64,000 nt of DNA from DATEGZ01 sp035279905 (GCA_035279905.1 DATEGZ010000187.1:21901-85900); one strand, 5' to 3'; positions 27,126 through 35,053 are shown, counted from the stretch's first letter. Program-made: numbers and translations. The notes: generated by a model from the letters alone, not told the origin.

Positions 27126-29225
27126 TCATCCCACATCCACGAGCCCGAAGCGCGCGGCCCAGTTTGCCGTCAGGTACTCGACGAGCGGCCGCGCCTGGCC
27201 GTCGGTGTCGAGCCAGGCGACGGCGTCGCGACGCGCGTCCTCCATCAACGCGTGGTCGCGGAGCAGGTCGCCCACGCGCAGCGTCGGCAGCCCGGATTGC
27301 CGCGTGCCGAAGAAATCGCCGGGACCGCGCTGCGCGAGATCGCGCTCCGCGATGACGAAGCCGTCCGTCGTCTCGACCAGCGCGTCGAGCCGCGCGCGCG
27401 CCGCCTCGCTCACCGGATATTGGTAGAGCAACACGCACGTCGACTCGTGATCGCCGCGGCCGATGCGCCCGCGCAGCTGGTGCAGCTGCGACAGCCCGAA
27501 CCGCTCGGCGTGCTCGACGATCATGACGGTCGCGTTCGGCACGTCGATGCCGACCTCGACGACTGTCGTCGACACGAGCAGCTGCACGTCGCCGCGCGCG
27601 AAGGCGCCCATCACGCGATCCTTCTCCTCCGACTTCAACCTTCCATGGAGCAGCGCGACGCGGTACTCCTGAAATACTTCCTGCTGCAGGTGATCGGCCA
27701 TCGCCGTCGCGGCGCGCAGGTCGACCTTCTCCGACTCCTCGACGAGCGGGTAGATCACGTAGACCTGGCGTCCGCGCTCGAGCTCCTGCCGCGCGAGCCG
27801 GTACACTTCGTCGCGGCGCGACTCCGGCTTGGCGAGCGTCCGAATCGGCTGGCGGCCCGGCGGCAGCTCGCGAATCGTCGAGACGTCGAGGTCGCCGTAG
27901 GCCGTGAGCGCGAGCGTGCGAGGAATCGGCGTCGCCGTCATGACCAGGACGTCCGGATTGGCGCCCTTGCCGCGCAGCATCGCCCGCTGCAACACGCCAA
28001 AGCGATGCTGCTCGTCGATGATCACAAGCCCGAGCTCGTGAAACGCCACGTCCTGCTCGGCCAGCGCGTGCGTGCCGACGACGAACTGAATCGCGCCGCT
28101 CGCGAGCTCCGCGAGCACCTCGCGGCGCTTCGCCGCCGTGAGCGCGCCGGTGAGCGACGCCACGCGAAATCGCGACGCGTCGAGCAGCCGGCGGATCGTG
28201 ATGAAGTGCTGATCCGCCAGGATCTCCGTCGGCGCCATGAACGCGACCTGAAAGCCGTTCTCCATCGCGACGACCGCTGCGATCATCGCGACGATCGTCT
28301 TGCCCGCGCCGACGTCGCCCTGCAGCAGCCGGTTCATCGGCTCGATTCGCTGCATGTCGGTGACGATGTCGCGGAGCGCCGTCTTCTGACCTTCGGTGAG
28401 CTTGAACGGCAGCACCTTCCGCGCTGACTCGCGAATCCGATCGTCGACGACGATGGCGCGGCCCTTGCGATCTGCCGCGTGGCGGCGCTTGCGCAGGATC
28501 AGCCCAGCCTGAAAGAGAAAGAACTCTTCGAAGATCAGCCGCCGCTGCGCCGGCGTGCGAAAGCCGTTGAGCGCGGCGACGTCCGTCCCCGCTGCGGGGA
28601 AATGCGTGTCCGCGATCGCCTGGCGGCGATCCGGCAGACTCCGGGCCGCGCGAATCGGCTGCGGAATCGGATCCGCGAGCTCGGCGGGCAGCGCCGCGAG
28701 CAGCCCGTGAACGAGCGTGCGCTGCATGCGCGGCGTCATCGTTCCGGCCTTCTCGTAGATCGGCACGATCCGTCCGGTGTGCACGGTCTCATCGTCGTCG
28801 TCGGCCTCGCCGCGGACGATCTCGTACTCCGGATTCGTGAACTGGAGCCCGCCGGAGCCGCGAAACTCCACGGATCCGAAGAGCACGACCTGCTGGTGGG
28901 GATGGAAGACGTCGCGCAGGAACGCCTGATTCGGGAAGACGGCGCGCACGGTGCCGGTCGCGTCGCGCGCGATGAGCTCGAAGATGCGGAAGCCCGGCCG
29001 CCGCGTGGACCGCAGGCCCGTCGACAGCACTTCGCCGACGACCGTGGCGGTCTGTCCCGGCCGCAGCGCGCTCACCGGCAGCAAGTCCGCGCGATTCTCG
29101 TAGCGCAGCGGAAACCGGAGCAGCAGATCTTCGACGGTGAGGAGCCCGGCGCGCGCCAGATCGGCCGCCCGCCGGGGACCGACGCCGCGAAGGTATCGCA
29201 GCGCGGTCGAGAGCGACTCGGGCAT
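27126..29225 (-). CDS. recG: ATP-dependent DNA helicase RecG
   Basis: A 699-residue helicase that reverses stalled forks and branch-migrates Holliday junctions. The ATG at 29225 begins MPESLSTALRYLRGVGPRRAADLARAGL, the normal N-terminus. The wedge/OB domain follows (TATVVGEVLSTGLRS...). The helicase core has Walker A LQGDVGAGKTIVA, DEQHRFG (DExH-type box), MTATPIPRTLALTAYGDL and the TRG region QLRGRIGRGDHESTCVLLY. The open frame upstream of 29225 lies over the secreted-protein gene and has a composition unlike RecG. The gene is 7 nt downstream of that gene, so it may be cotranscribed with the ECF sigma operon. Confidence 0.96.
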   Translation of the reverse strand: MPESLSTALRYLRGVGPRRAADLARAGLLTVEDLLLRFPLRYENRADLLPVSALRPGQTATVVGEVLSTGLRSTRRPGFRIFELIARDATGTVRAVFPNQAFLRDVFHPHQQVVLFGSVEFRGSGGLQFTNPEYEIVRGEADDDDETVHTGRIVPIYEKAGTMTPRMQRTLVHGLLAALPAELADPIPQPIRAARSLPDRRQAIADTHFPAAGTDVAALNGFRTPAQRRLIFEEFFLFQAGLILRKRRHAADRKGRAIVVDDRIRESARKVLPFKLTEGQKTALRDIVTDMQRIEPMNRLLQGDVGAGKTIVAMIAAVVAMENGFQVAFMAPTEILADQHFITIRRLLDASRFRVASLTGALTAAKRREVLAELASGAIQFVVGTHALAEQDVAFHELGLVIIDEQHRFGVLQRAMLRGKGANPDVLVMTATPIPRTLALTAYGDLDVSTIRELPPGRQPIRTLAKPESRRDEVYRLARQELERGRQVYVIYPLVEESEKVDLRAATAMADHLQQEVFQEYRVALLHGRLKSEEKDRVMGAFARGDVQLLVSTTVVEVGIDVPNATVMIVEHAERFGLSQLHQLRGRIGRGDHESTCVLLYQYPVSEAARARLDALVETTDGFVIAERDLAQRGPGDFFGTRQSGLPTLRVGDLLRDHALMEDARRDAVAWLDTDGQARPLVEYLTANWAARFGLVDVG

Positions 29226-29232
29226 CGAGAGG

Positions 29233-29844
29233 CTATTGCACCACAGTCGCTGCCCCGCGGCGCGTCTCGACGGCCTGGATCGCGGCGGGCAGCACGAACG
29301 GCTTGTCGAGCGTGAAGCCGTTGGGCGTTTCAGGCGTGCGCGAGTAGTAGCTGACGAGCTCCTGCAGCAGGCTCTTCGGGATCGAGACGCCGCCGAGCGT
29401 GGCCGACTGCAGATCGAACGTGCCCTGTCCGTTGGCGGTCTTGAGCGTGCCGACGGCCGTGACTTCAACCGAGCCCGTCACGTAGGACAGCGGGTCCAGC
29501 ATGCCGCGCTCCTTCGACTTTCGAATCGCGTCGAGATCGACGGTCGCGCGGCCGGTGAGCAGGCCCCCGTCCGCGATCGTCACGCGCGGATTGAGGACGC
29601 CCGCGGGCATCTGCACGAGCTGGCTGTACTGGAAGAGCGCGTTGATTTCCTGCTCGGTGAACGACGTGCGCACCGGCGGGAGCTTTGTCTTCGGGGCCGT
29701 GCTGCCGCGCGCGGCAATCGCGACGAGCTTCTGCTCCATGCTCGTGGCGTCCTTGCGCGACAGTTCCTGACGCGCGCGCGGCGCCGCGACCGACAGCACG
29801 AGCGCTGCGGCGATGGCCGCGACGGGCTTGATGGCGGGCCCCAT
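29233..29844 (-). CDS. secreted protein of unknown function
   Basis: A 203-residue protein not recognised beyond being exported. The ATG at 29844 gives MGPAIKPVAAIAAALVLSVAAPRARQ, a signal peptide. The mature part has a helical segment (SRKDATSMEQKLVAI), then SFTEQEINALFQYSQLVQMPAG and beta-rich stretches (NPRVTIADGGLLTGRATVDLDAI, YVTGSVEVTAVGTLKTANGQGTFDLQSATLGGVSIPKSLLQELV). This resembles lipid- or sterol-binding-like and LEA-like beta proteins in outline only. It follows the CpxP/Spy-like gene and precedes recG by 7 nt. The operon suggests an envelope role. Confidence 0.6.
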   Translation of the reverse strand: MGPAIKPVAAIAAALVLSVAAPRARQELSRKDATSMEQKLVAIAARGSTAPKTKLPPVRTSFTEQEINALFQYSQLVQMPAGVLNPRVTIADGGLLTGRATVDLDAIRKSKERGMLDPLSYVTGSVEVTAVGTLKTANGQGTFDLQSATLGGVSIPKSLLQELVSYYSRTPETPNGFTLDKPFVLPAAIQAVETRRGAATVVQ

Positions 29845-29895
29845 TTCTCGATTGTAGCGCGTCGAGCGGACGGGATCCGCTCGCACCGGGTCCTG

Positions 29896-30489
29896 TTACT
29901 TGCCGCCCCGGCCGGGCGCCGCGGGCGCGCCGGACTTGAGCACACGCGTGAGGATCTCCAGCTTGCGCTGCTCCATCTGCTCCTCGAAGAGCCGGAAGCG
30001 CGCGCGCTGCCGAACGTTCAGCACTTCATCGATCTTTGCGTAGGCGTCCTGCAGATCCTGGAAGTGCTGCTTGTCGAAGTCGTCGAGCCGCTTGGTCGGC
30101 GCCTCGAGCAGCGCGTCCTCGACCGGCGGGTTCGCATTCGTGAGCCGCCGCAGCTCCATCACGAGCCGCTGCCGCTGGTTCTGGTGTTGACGTCGCAGCT
30201 TCTGCAGGTTGCGCAGGCGCTGGATGAACTCGCCGTAGTGCTGGTTGTCGACCTGCAGGAACTTGTCGGCGTTCGAAATCTCCATACCTTCGAGGAGATC
30301 TTCGACCGTCTGCAGCTTCGCCAGATCTGCGGCGGCAGGCCGCTGCGGATTGTCGCCTCGCGCAGCGCCGCGTCCCTGCGCCGGCGCGTCAGCCGTCTGC
30401 GGCGGCGGAGGCGGCGGCGTGGCCTGCTGCTGCGACGTCGCGATCGTCAGCGCGACCGCCACAATGCTCAACGAAAGACTGGTCATCAT
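29896..30489 (-). CDS. CpxP/Spy-like periplasmic helical protein
   Basis: A 197-residue exported protein with a signal-like N-terminus (SLSIVAVALTIATSQQQ), a Pro/Gln/Ala-rich linker, then an all-helical region rich in Arg, Gln and Glu (EFIQRLRNLQKLRRQHQNQRQ, later LNVRQRARFRLFEEQMEQRKLEIL). The spacing and the LNxxQRARF segment match the LTxxQ-motif family of CpxP, Spy and CnrX/ZraP-type periplasmic chaperones and stress sensors. It lies 6 nt downstream of the anti-sigma factor gene, the common position of such a sensor-chaperone in an ECF-controlled envelope stress unit. Confidence 0.72.
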   Translation of the reverse strand: MMTSLSLSIVAVALTIATSQQQATPPPPPPQTADAPAQGRGAARGDNPQRPAAADLAKLQTVEDLLEGMEISNADKFLQVDNQHYGEFIQRLRNLQKLRRQHQNQRQRLVMELRRLTNANPPVEDALLEAPTKRLDDFDKQHFQDLQDAYAKIDEVLNVRQRARFRLFEEQMEQRKLEILTRVLKSGAPAAPGRGGK

Positions 30490-30495
30490 GAGGAG

Positions 30496-31068
30496 CTACT
30501 CCGACCCGATCAACTCTTCGCGCACCAGCCGCATCAGCTCACGCTGCTGCGCCTCGCTCAACGAAGATACCGCGAGATCGACGGCGCCACGGCTCGGGAC
30601 GAGATCCGCCGCGCGCAGCTCATCGAACGACAAATCACCGACGACGGCCGTGACGACGTCCACTGTGTCGTCGGAGGGCGTCAAGTCCCCTGCCGCCGCC
30701 GCGATCTGCGCCTGCTCGACAGCGACCGTCGGCTGTACCGATCCACCGCTGCGCAGCAGCACGGCGAGCGCGACCGCGCCGGCGACGGCGCCAAACGCGA
30801 TGACCGGCCGCCACATGGCATGCCACCACCGCTCCGGCGCGGGCACGCGCTCCGCCGCGGTCGCTTCGCGCACGCGCCGGCTGAGGTGCTCCCAGAAGAG
30901 GGGCGACGGCTCAGGCACGCTCGAGGTGTCGCCGACGTCCGACAGCACGGCCCGCAGCGTGTCCACGTTCGTGCGGCACACCTCGCACTGCTCGAGGTGG
31001 CGAGTCCGCTCGGCCGAGAGGACGCCCTCGGCCGCTTCGACGAGTTGTTCCGAAGTCAGGTGCGTCAT
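30496..31068 (-). CDS. membrane anti-sigma factor with zinc-finger-like N-terminus
   Basis: A 190-residue single-pass protein. Residues 1-45 form an anti-sigma domain of zf-HC2/ZAS type (LTSEQLVEAAEGVLSAERTRHLEQCEVCRTN) with the H-x3-C-x2-C motif. A cytoplasmic linker is followed by a TM helix (PVIAFGAVAGAVALAVLL) and a periplasmic tail of about 80 residues. It should hold the ECF sigma factor encoded just upstream and release it on an envelope signal. The start overlaps the sigma stop by 4 nt. The downstream CpxP-like protein may be the periplasmic partner. Confidence 0.85.
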   Translation of the reverse strand: MTHLTSEQLVEAAEGVLSAERTRHLEQCEVCRTNVDTLRAVLSDVGDTSSVPEPSPLFWEHLSRRVREATAAERVPAPERWWHAMWRPVIAFGAVAGAVALAVLLRSGGSVQPTVAVEQAQIAAAAGDLTPSDDTVDVVTAVVGDLSFDELRAADLVPSRGAVDLAVSSLSEAQQRELMRLVREELIGSE

Positions 31069-31652
31069 GACGATTGCAACAGGCGCTTGAGATTGCCAAG
31101 CGCGTGGAAAAAGTTGGCTTTGACGGCGCCGACGGAGCTGCCCAGCACGCGGGCGATCTCCTCGTGCGAGAGCTCCTGGTAGACACGCAACACGAGCGTC
31201 GCGCGCTGCTTGGGCGGCAGCCGTTGAATTGCACGCCGCACGACGACCGCCCGTTCGCCGCGCATCACGAGATCGAGAGGATCCGCGGCGCGCTCATCAA
31301 CGCGCGGCGACGCTTCGATCGACTCGGTCGCGGGCTTCTTGATCGCGACGCGGTTGAGGCAGGTGTTCACGCCCACGCGATAGAGCCACGTCGAGAGCGA
31401 CGAGTCGCCCTTGAATTTGCCCAGCCCCTTGAACGCGCGCACGAACACGTCCTGCGCGAGATCCGAGGCGTCCTCGTGGTTGCCGACGAACCGGTAGCAG
31501 AGTTGATAGACGGCCCGGCGGTGGCGCTCGACGATGACGTCGAACGCCTCGCGGCGTCCGGCGAGAAACGCGGCAATGAGCGTGCGATCGTCGACGCCGG
31601 CGAGATCGTGCACCGGTCCGGTGGCGTCAGTCGGCGCGTCTGAACGCGTCAT
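31065..31652 (-). CDS. ECF RNA polymerase sigma factor
   Basis: A 195-residue sigma-E-like factor. Region 2 reads FDVIVERHRRAVYQLCYRFVGNHEDASDLAQDVFVRAFKGLGKFKGDSSLSTWLYRVGVNTCLNR. Region 4 reads RLPPKQRATLVLRVYQELSHEEIARVLGSSVGAVKANFFHALGNLKRLL. The ATG at 31652 (MTRSDAPTD) is preferred because region 2 begins at a normal distance; the frame remains open to 31712. It is followed by its anti-sigma factor (4-nt overlap), a CpxP/Spy-like protein, a secreted protein and recG. The divergent gap to lexA (31653-31915) contains a hairpin, GAGCGG-N10-CCGCTC (31726-31747), of unknown use, and the lexA promoter. Confidence 0.88.
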   Translation of the reverse strand: MTRSDAPTDATGPVHDLAGVDDRTLIAAFLAGRREAFDVIVERHRRAVYQLCYRFVGNHEDASDLAQDVFVRAFKGLGKFKGDSSLSTWLYRVGVNTCLNRVAIKKPATESIEASPRVDERAADPLDLVMRGERAVVVRRAIQRLPPKQRATLVLRVYQELSHEEIARVLGSSVGAVKANFFHALGNLKRLLQSS

Positions 31653-31877
31653 CCTGACATCTCGCGCTGGCATCCAGCCAAAAGCGACAGCTGAGTCTGG
31701 CCCGACCCGCATGCCGTGTCCTCCCGAGCGGTCCGGACGGGCCGCTCCAAGCCCACCCCCGCTCCAGGTCTTCCCTGCTCAGTTAGACTGGCCATCGGCA
31801 CTGCCCGTTACACCTGGGCGATGACAATTATCGTCCTGCAAACCCCTGAGCGCGGAGCCTTTGCGCCTGAGGCCCTC

Positions 31878-31906
31878 TTGATCTTCGCCTTTTCTTTGCG
31901 TATAGT
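31878..31906 (+). promoter_or_regulatory. sigma-70 promoter of lexA
   Basis: TTGATC (31878-31883), 17-bp spacer, TATAGT (31901-31906). The start site should be near 31913, only about 3 nt from the TTG start codon at 31916, so the mRNA is nearly leaderless. A small palindrome CTGCA-N3-TGCAG (31909-31921) covers the start site and start codon and may be an operator. Confidence 0.78.
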
Positions 31907-31915
31907 CCCTGCAGC

Positions 31916-32521
31916 TTGCAGCCCCTGACCAAGCGCCAGCGCGAAATCCTCGATTACCTGCAGGATTTCATCCAGCAGCACGGCTACGCGCCGAGCCTCG
32001 AGGAGATCGGACGGCGGTTCAGCTTGTCCTCGCTCGCGACGGTCCACAAGCACCTCACCAACCTCGAGGAGAAGGGCGTCATCCGCCGCTCGTGGAACCG
32101 CAGCCGGTCGGTCGAGCTGCTGTCGGCCCGCACCGGGCATCGCGCGGTGGATCTCCCGCTGCTGGGGTTCGTCGCGGCCGGCGCGCCGATCGAGGCCGTC
32201 GTGTCCGCCGAGACCATCGCGGTCCCGGAGGACCTGGTCGGCAAGCGCGAGAGCTACGTCCTGCGCGTCCGCGGCGACTCGATGATCGACGAGCAGATTC
32301 GCGACGGCGACTTCGTCATCGTCGAGGACCGCAAGACGGCGGAAGACGGCGAGATGGTGATCGCGCTCATCGGCGGATCGGACGTCACGCTCAAGAAGTT
32401 CTACCGCGATAATGGCCGGATACGGCTCCAGCCGGCCAACCCCGCGATGCGGCCGCTGCTCTTCGACGCGTCCCAGGTGCAAGTCCAGGGCGTGGTCGTG
32501 GGCGTGATGAGAAGATACTGA
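31916..32521 (+). CDS. lexA: LexA SOS repressor
   Basis: A 201-residue self-cleaving repressor. The N-terminal winged helix has QPLTKRQREILDYLQDFIQQHGYAPSLEEIGRRFSLSSLATVHKHLTNLEEKGVIRR. The cleavage site is Ala-Gly in VAAGAPIEAV, the nucleophile Ser is in RGDSMIDEQIRDGD, and the general-base Lys is in AEDGEMVIALIGGSDVTLKKFYRD. The start is a TTG at 31916, which is the only start giving the normal N-terminus. It begins a plus-strand run with a DUF3467 gene and nth (DNA repair), so base-excision repair may be under SOS control. Confidence 0.94.
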   Translation: MQPLTKRQREILDYLQDFIQQHGYAPSLEEIGRRFSLSSLATVHKHLTNLEEKGVIRRSWNRSRSVELLSARTGHRAVDLPLLGFVAAGAPIEAVVSAETIAVPEDLVGKRESYVLRVRGDSMIDEQIRDGDFVIVEDRKTAEDGEMVIALIGGSDVTLKKFYRDNGRIRLQPANPAMRPLLFDASQVQVQGVVVGVMRRY

Positions 32522-32527
32522 GCGGGT

Positions 32528-32854
32528 ATGTCCAAGCAGATCAACTTCACCATCGTTCCGGAGGACCCGGAGGATCCGGCACGCGCGCGGCGCGAGTACG
32601 CGAACTTCTGCGCGGTCGCGCACACGCCGTTCGATCTCACGCTCACGTTTTGCGACGTGCGGCCGTTGTCCTCGCGCGACATCGAGCAGGCTGAAGCGTC
32701 GCAGACCGTGCGCGCGCCCGTCGTGGCGCGCATCGCCCTGCCCTTCTCCGTGGTCGCCGGCCTCGTCTCCGCGCTGCAGGAACAAATGCGCGCCGTGCAG
32801 GAGGCGCAGGCCGCGCCCTCGCCTGAAGGCTGGCCCAAGGGTCCGCTGCACTAA
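32528..32854 (+). CDS. DUF3467 family protein
   Basis: A 108-residue protein with the DUF3467 core: YANFCAVAHTPFDLTLTFCDVRPL, then VVARIALPFSVVAGLVSALQEQM. The family is small, cytoplasmic and widespread, often encoded near DNA repair or unknown genes; its function is not established. No signal peptide or metal motif is visible. It lies 6 nt after lexA and 8 nt before nth, and is almost surely cotranscribed with both. Confidence 0.85.
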   Translation: MSKQINFTIVPEDPEDPARARREYANFCAVAHTPFDLTLTFCDVRPLSSRDIEQAEASQTVRAPVVARIALPFSVVAGLVSALQEQMRAVQEAQAAPSPEGWPKGPLH

Positions 32855-32862
32855 AGACGCGC

Positions 32863-33606
32863 ATGGCCGCGCGCCGGACCTCGACTCGAAAGACACGCCC
32901 CGCGAAGGCGCGCGCTCGACGCGCTCGCGCCAAACAGGCCGCGGCGCGCCTGCTCGTCACGCCCGCTGCCATGGCGTCCGTGCTCGATCGCCTCGAAACG
33001 CAGCATCCCAACGCCTTCACCGAGCTCAACTTTCGCGACGCGTACGAGCTGCTCGTCGCGACGATTCTCTCCGCGCAATCGACGGACGCGCGCGTGAACG
33101 TCGTCACGCCCGCGCTCTTCGCGCGGTATCCAGACGCGGCGGCGCTCGCCAGGGCGGAGCCCGAAGAGCTCGAGCCGCAGATCCTCTCGACCGGCTTTTT
33201 CCGGATGAAATCGCGCAGCCTGGTGGGCATGGCGCGCGCCGTGATCGAACATCACGGCGGCACGATTCCCGCGGACATGGACGCGCTCACCGCGCTGCCG
33301 GGCGTCGGACGCAAGACCGCCAACGTCGTGCTCGGCCACGCGCTCGGCGTGCCGGGGCTGCCGGTCGATCGCCACGTGCTGCGCGTCGTCAATCGCCTCG
33401 GGTTCGTGCGATCCGACGATCCCGTAATCGTCGAGAGCGTCCTGACGCGCGCGCTGCCGCCCGAACGCTGGACGCGCGCGTCCGACACGATGATTCTGCA
33501 CGGCCGGCGCATCTGCCGGCCGCGCCCACTCTGCGATCGCTGCGCCGCGAAATCGTCGTGCGCTTACTTCCGCGCGCTTGGAGCCAAGACGGCGAGGCGG
33601 AAATGA
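32863..33606 (+). CDS. nth: endonuclease III (DNA glycosylase/AP lyase)
   Basis: A 247-residue base-excision repair enzyme removing oxidised pyrimidines. After a strongly basic N-terminal extension of about 30 residues (ARRTSTRKTRPAKARARRA), the HhH-GPD fold is intact: LLVATILSAQSTDARVN, LPGVGRKTANVVLGHALG with the catalytic Lys, and the Asp in VDRHVLRVVNRLG. The C-terminal [4Fe-4S] loop has C-x6-C-x2-C-x5-C (CRPRPLCDRCAAKSSC). It overlaps the downstream zincin gene by 4 nt and follows lexA and a DUF3467 gene. Confidence 0.95.
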   Translation: MAARRTSTRKTRPAKARARRARAKQAAARLLVTPAAMASVLDRLETQHPNAFTELNFRDAYELLVATILSAQSTDARVNVVTPALFARYPDAAALARAEPEELEPQILSTGFFRMKSRSLVGMARAVIEHHGGTIPADMDALTALPGVGRKTANVVLGHALGVPGLPVDRHVLRVVNRLGFVRSDDPVIVESVLTRALPPERWTRASDTMILHGRRICRPRPLCDRCAAKSSCAYFRALGAKTARRK

Positions 33607-34031
33607 ACCGCACGAAGTTCCGCGAGCTCGTCGACGAAGCGCTCGAAGGCATCCCCGCGCGGTTCCGCAAAGCGATGAAGAACATCGCGATCGTCATCGA
33701 AGACGAGCCGACCGTCGAGGAGCTCGAAGAAGTCGGCATCGAGCCGCCGGACACGCTGCTCGGCCTCTATCAAGGCACGCCGCTCACCGAGCGGCAATGG
33801 GCGCACGGCAACGTGCTGCCGGACAAGATCACGTTGTTTCAGGGCCCGATCGAAGACTCCAGCGAAGATGAAGACGACGTCGTCGTCGCCATCGGCGAGA
33901 CGTTGATCCACGAGGTCGGGCACTACTTCGGTCTGTCCGAAGAAGAGATCGAAGAAATCGAAGAACGGTACTGGCGGGGCGATGACGACGAAGAAGTCGA
34001 AGACGAAGATGCGGCGGACGACGAGGCGTGA
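33603..34031 (+). CDS. zincin-like metallopeptidase family protein
   Basis: A 142-residue protein starting at an ATG that overlaps the nth stop (ATGA). Conserved parts are FRELVDEALEGIPARFRKAMKNIAIVIEDEP, LLGLYQGTPLTER and the zinc motif HEVGHYFGLSEEEIEEIE, as in the metallopeptidase (DUF1025) family, whose substrates are unknown. The C-terminal 25 residues are very acidic (DDDEEVEDEDAADDEA) and are encoded by the same bases that encode the basic N-terminus of KsgA in another frame. The frame is open to 33558, but that is inside nth. Confidence 0.88.
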   Translation: MNRTKFRELVDEALEGIPARFRKAMKNIAIVIEDEPTVEELEEVGIEPPDTLLGLYQGTPLTERQWAHGNVLPDKITLFQGPIEDSSEDEDDVVVAIGETLIHEVGHYFGLSEEEIEEIEERYWRGDDDEEVEDEDAADDEA

Positions 34032-34890
34032 GCGGCAGCCGGGACGGCACGTCCCGCGCAAGCGGTTCAGTCAGCATTTTCTGGCGCCCGCCTGGGCGCA
34101 GAAAGTCGCGGCGGCCGTCCAGCCCGCGGCGGGCGACGTGTTCGTCGAAATCGGCCCCGGCACCGGTGCGCTCACGCTGCCGCTGGCCGCAACGGGCGCG
34201 CCGATCCTCGCCGTCGAGATCGACCGGGACCTGTCCAGGGACCTGGCCGGCAAGGTCCCGTCGAACGTCACGGTCTACTCGGGCGACTTTCTCCACGTCG
34301 ACGTGCTGCCGCTGCTGAGCGGCCTGCAGCCACAGCGCCCAGCCGACGCGGGCCACCAGGCTCACGTCCAGCGCCGGTTCCGCATCGTCGGCAACCTGCC
34401 GTATCACCTCTCGTCGCCGATGATCGCGTACCTCATCCGGCTTCATCGGCAGACGGGCATGTTCGCGGACGCGACGCTGATGCTCCAGCGCGAGGTCGCG
34501 GATCGCCTGGTCGCGCGTCCGTCCACGCACGACTACGGGTCGCTCTCGGTCCTCGTCCAGATGCACACGCAGTGCTCGCGCCTGCTCGAGCTGCCGCCGG
34601 GCGCGTTCAGTCCGCCGCCGAAAGTTCGATCGAGCCTCATCAGGCTGGAGTTCCGGCCCCCCGTAGCCAGGGTCAGCGACGAGCCAGGGTTCGAGCGGCT
34701 GGTCAAAGCCCTGTTCTCCCAGCGCCGGAAGACGCTGCTCAACGCCCTGAAGCGCTTCGACCAGACCGGGGCCGCCGTCCTCGCGATTTCCGGGCTCGAC
34801 GGGCGCCGGCGGCCAGAGACCCTGCAAGTGACAGAGATCGCAGGGCTTGCCGAGCTATTCGCTTCGGTCCGCCGGGGCGCTGTGCTATAG
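33982..34890 (+). CDS. rsmA: 16S rRNA dimethyladenosine transferase (RsmA/KsgA)
   Basis: A 302-residue enzyme dimethylating A1518 and A1519 of 16S rRNA. Motifs include KRFSQHFLAPAWAQKV, VFVEIGPGTGALTLPLAATG (SAM site), AVEIDRDL, the catalytic IVGNLPYHLSSPMIAYLI (NLPY), and FSPPPKVRSSLIRLE. Two starts are possible, 33982 and 34009; no start codon occurs later before the conserved block, so an overlap with the zincin gene of at least 23 nt is unavoidable. The lead is highly basic. The stop codon at 34888-34890 lies inside the predicted -10 of the rnj promoter. Confidence 0.93.
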   Translation: MTTKKSKTKMRRTTRRERQPGRHVPRKRFSQHFLAPAWAQKVAAAVQPAAGDVFVEIGPGTGALTLPLAATGAPILAVEIDRDLSRDLAGKVPSNVTVYSGDFLHVDVLPLLSGLQPQRPADAGHQAHVQRRFRIVGNLPYHLSSPMIAYLIRLHRQTGMFADATLMLQREVADRLVARPSTHDYGSLSVLVQMHTQCSRLLELPPGAFSPPPKVRSSLIRLEFRPPVARVSDEPGFERLVKALFSQRRKTLLNALKRFDQTGAAVLAISGLDGRRRPETLQVTEIAGLAELFASVRRGAVL

Positions 34891-34891
34891 T
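34883..34891 (+). promoter_or_regulatory. extended -10 promoter of rnj
   Basis: TGCTATAGT is an extended -10 element (TGN plus TATAGT) overlapping the rsmA stop codon. The -35 region is weak. The start site would be near 34898, giving a leader of about 155 nt before the rnj ATG at 35054. Confidence 0.55.
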
Positions 34892-34942
34892 TTCGCGAGT
34901 TTTCCTGCCGGTTTTTCGGGTCCTTCCCAGCGACCCCTATGA

Positions 34943-35026
34943 CCGGACACCTCGGGCGGGAGTGACGGCGCGCTTGCGCCGTGCCTGTGCTGAGGCGAGC
35001 GCCTGCTCGCCGGGGCACGTGTCCGG
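34943..35026 (+). ncRNA. structured leader RNA upstream of RNase J
   Basis: A compact three-stem fold is readable. P1 pairs CCGGACAC (34943-34950) with GTGTCCGG (35019-35026), 8 bp. P2 pairs ACGGCGC (34965-34971) with GCGCCGT (34976-34982) around a GCTT loop. P3 pairs GGCGAGC (34994-35000) with GCTCGCC (35005-35011) around GCCT. P1 encloses P2 and P3, forming a junction. No known riboswitch core was recognised. It ends 27 nt before the start codon and is not followed by a T-tract, so it is not an intrinsic terminator. Confidence 0.6.
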
Positions 35027-35053
35027 AGAAACAGAAGTCGAGGATCACTGTCG

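Noticed and set aside
31726..31747. GAGCGG ... CCGCTC hairpin between the sigma factor and lexA as a terminator
   Set aside because: No T-run on either strand and the flanking genes diverge, so there is no transcript to end there.
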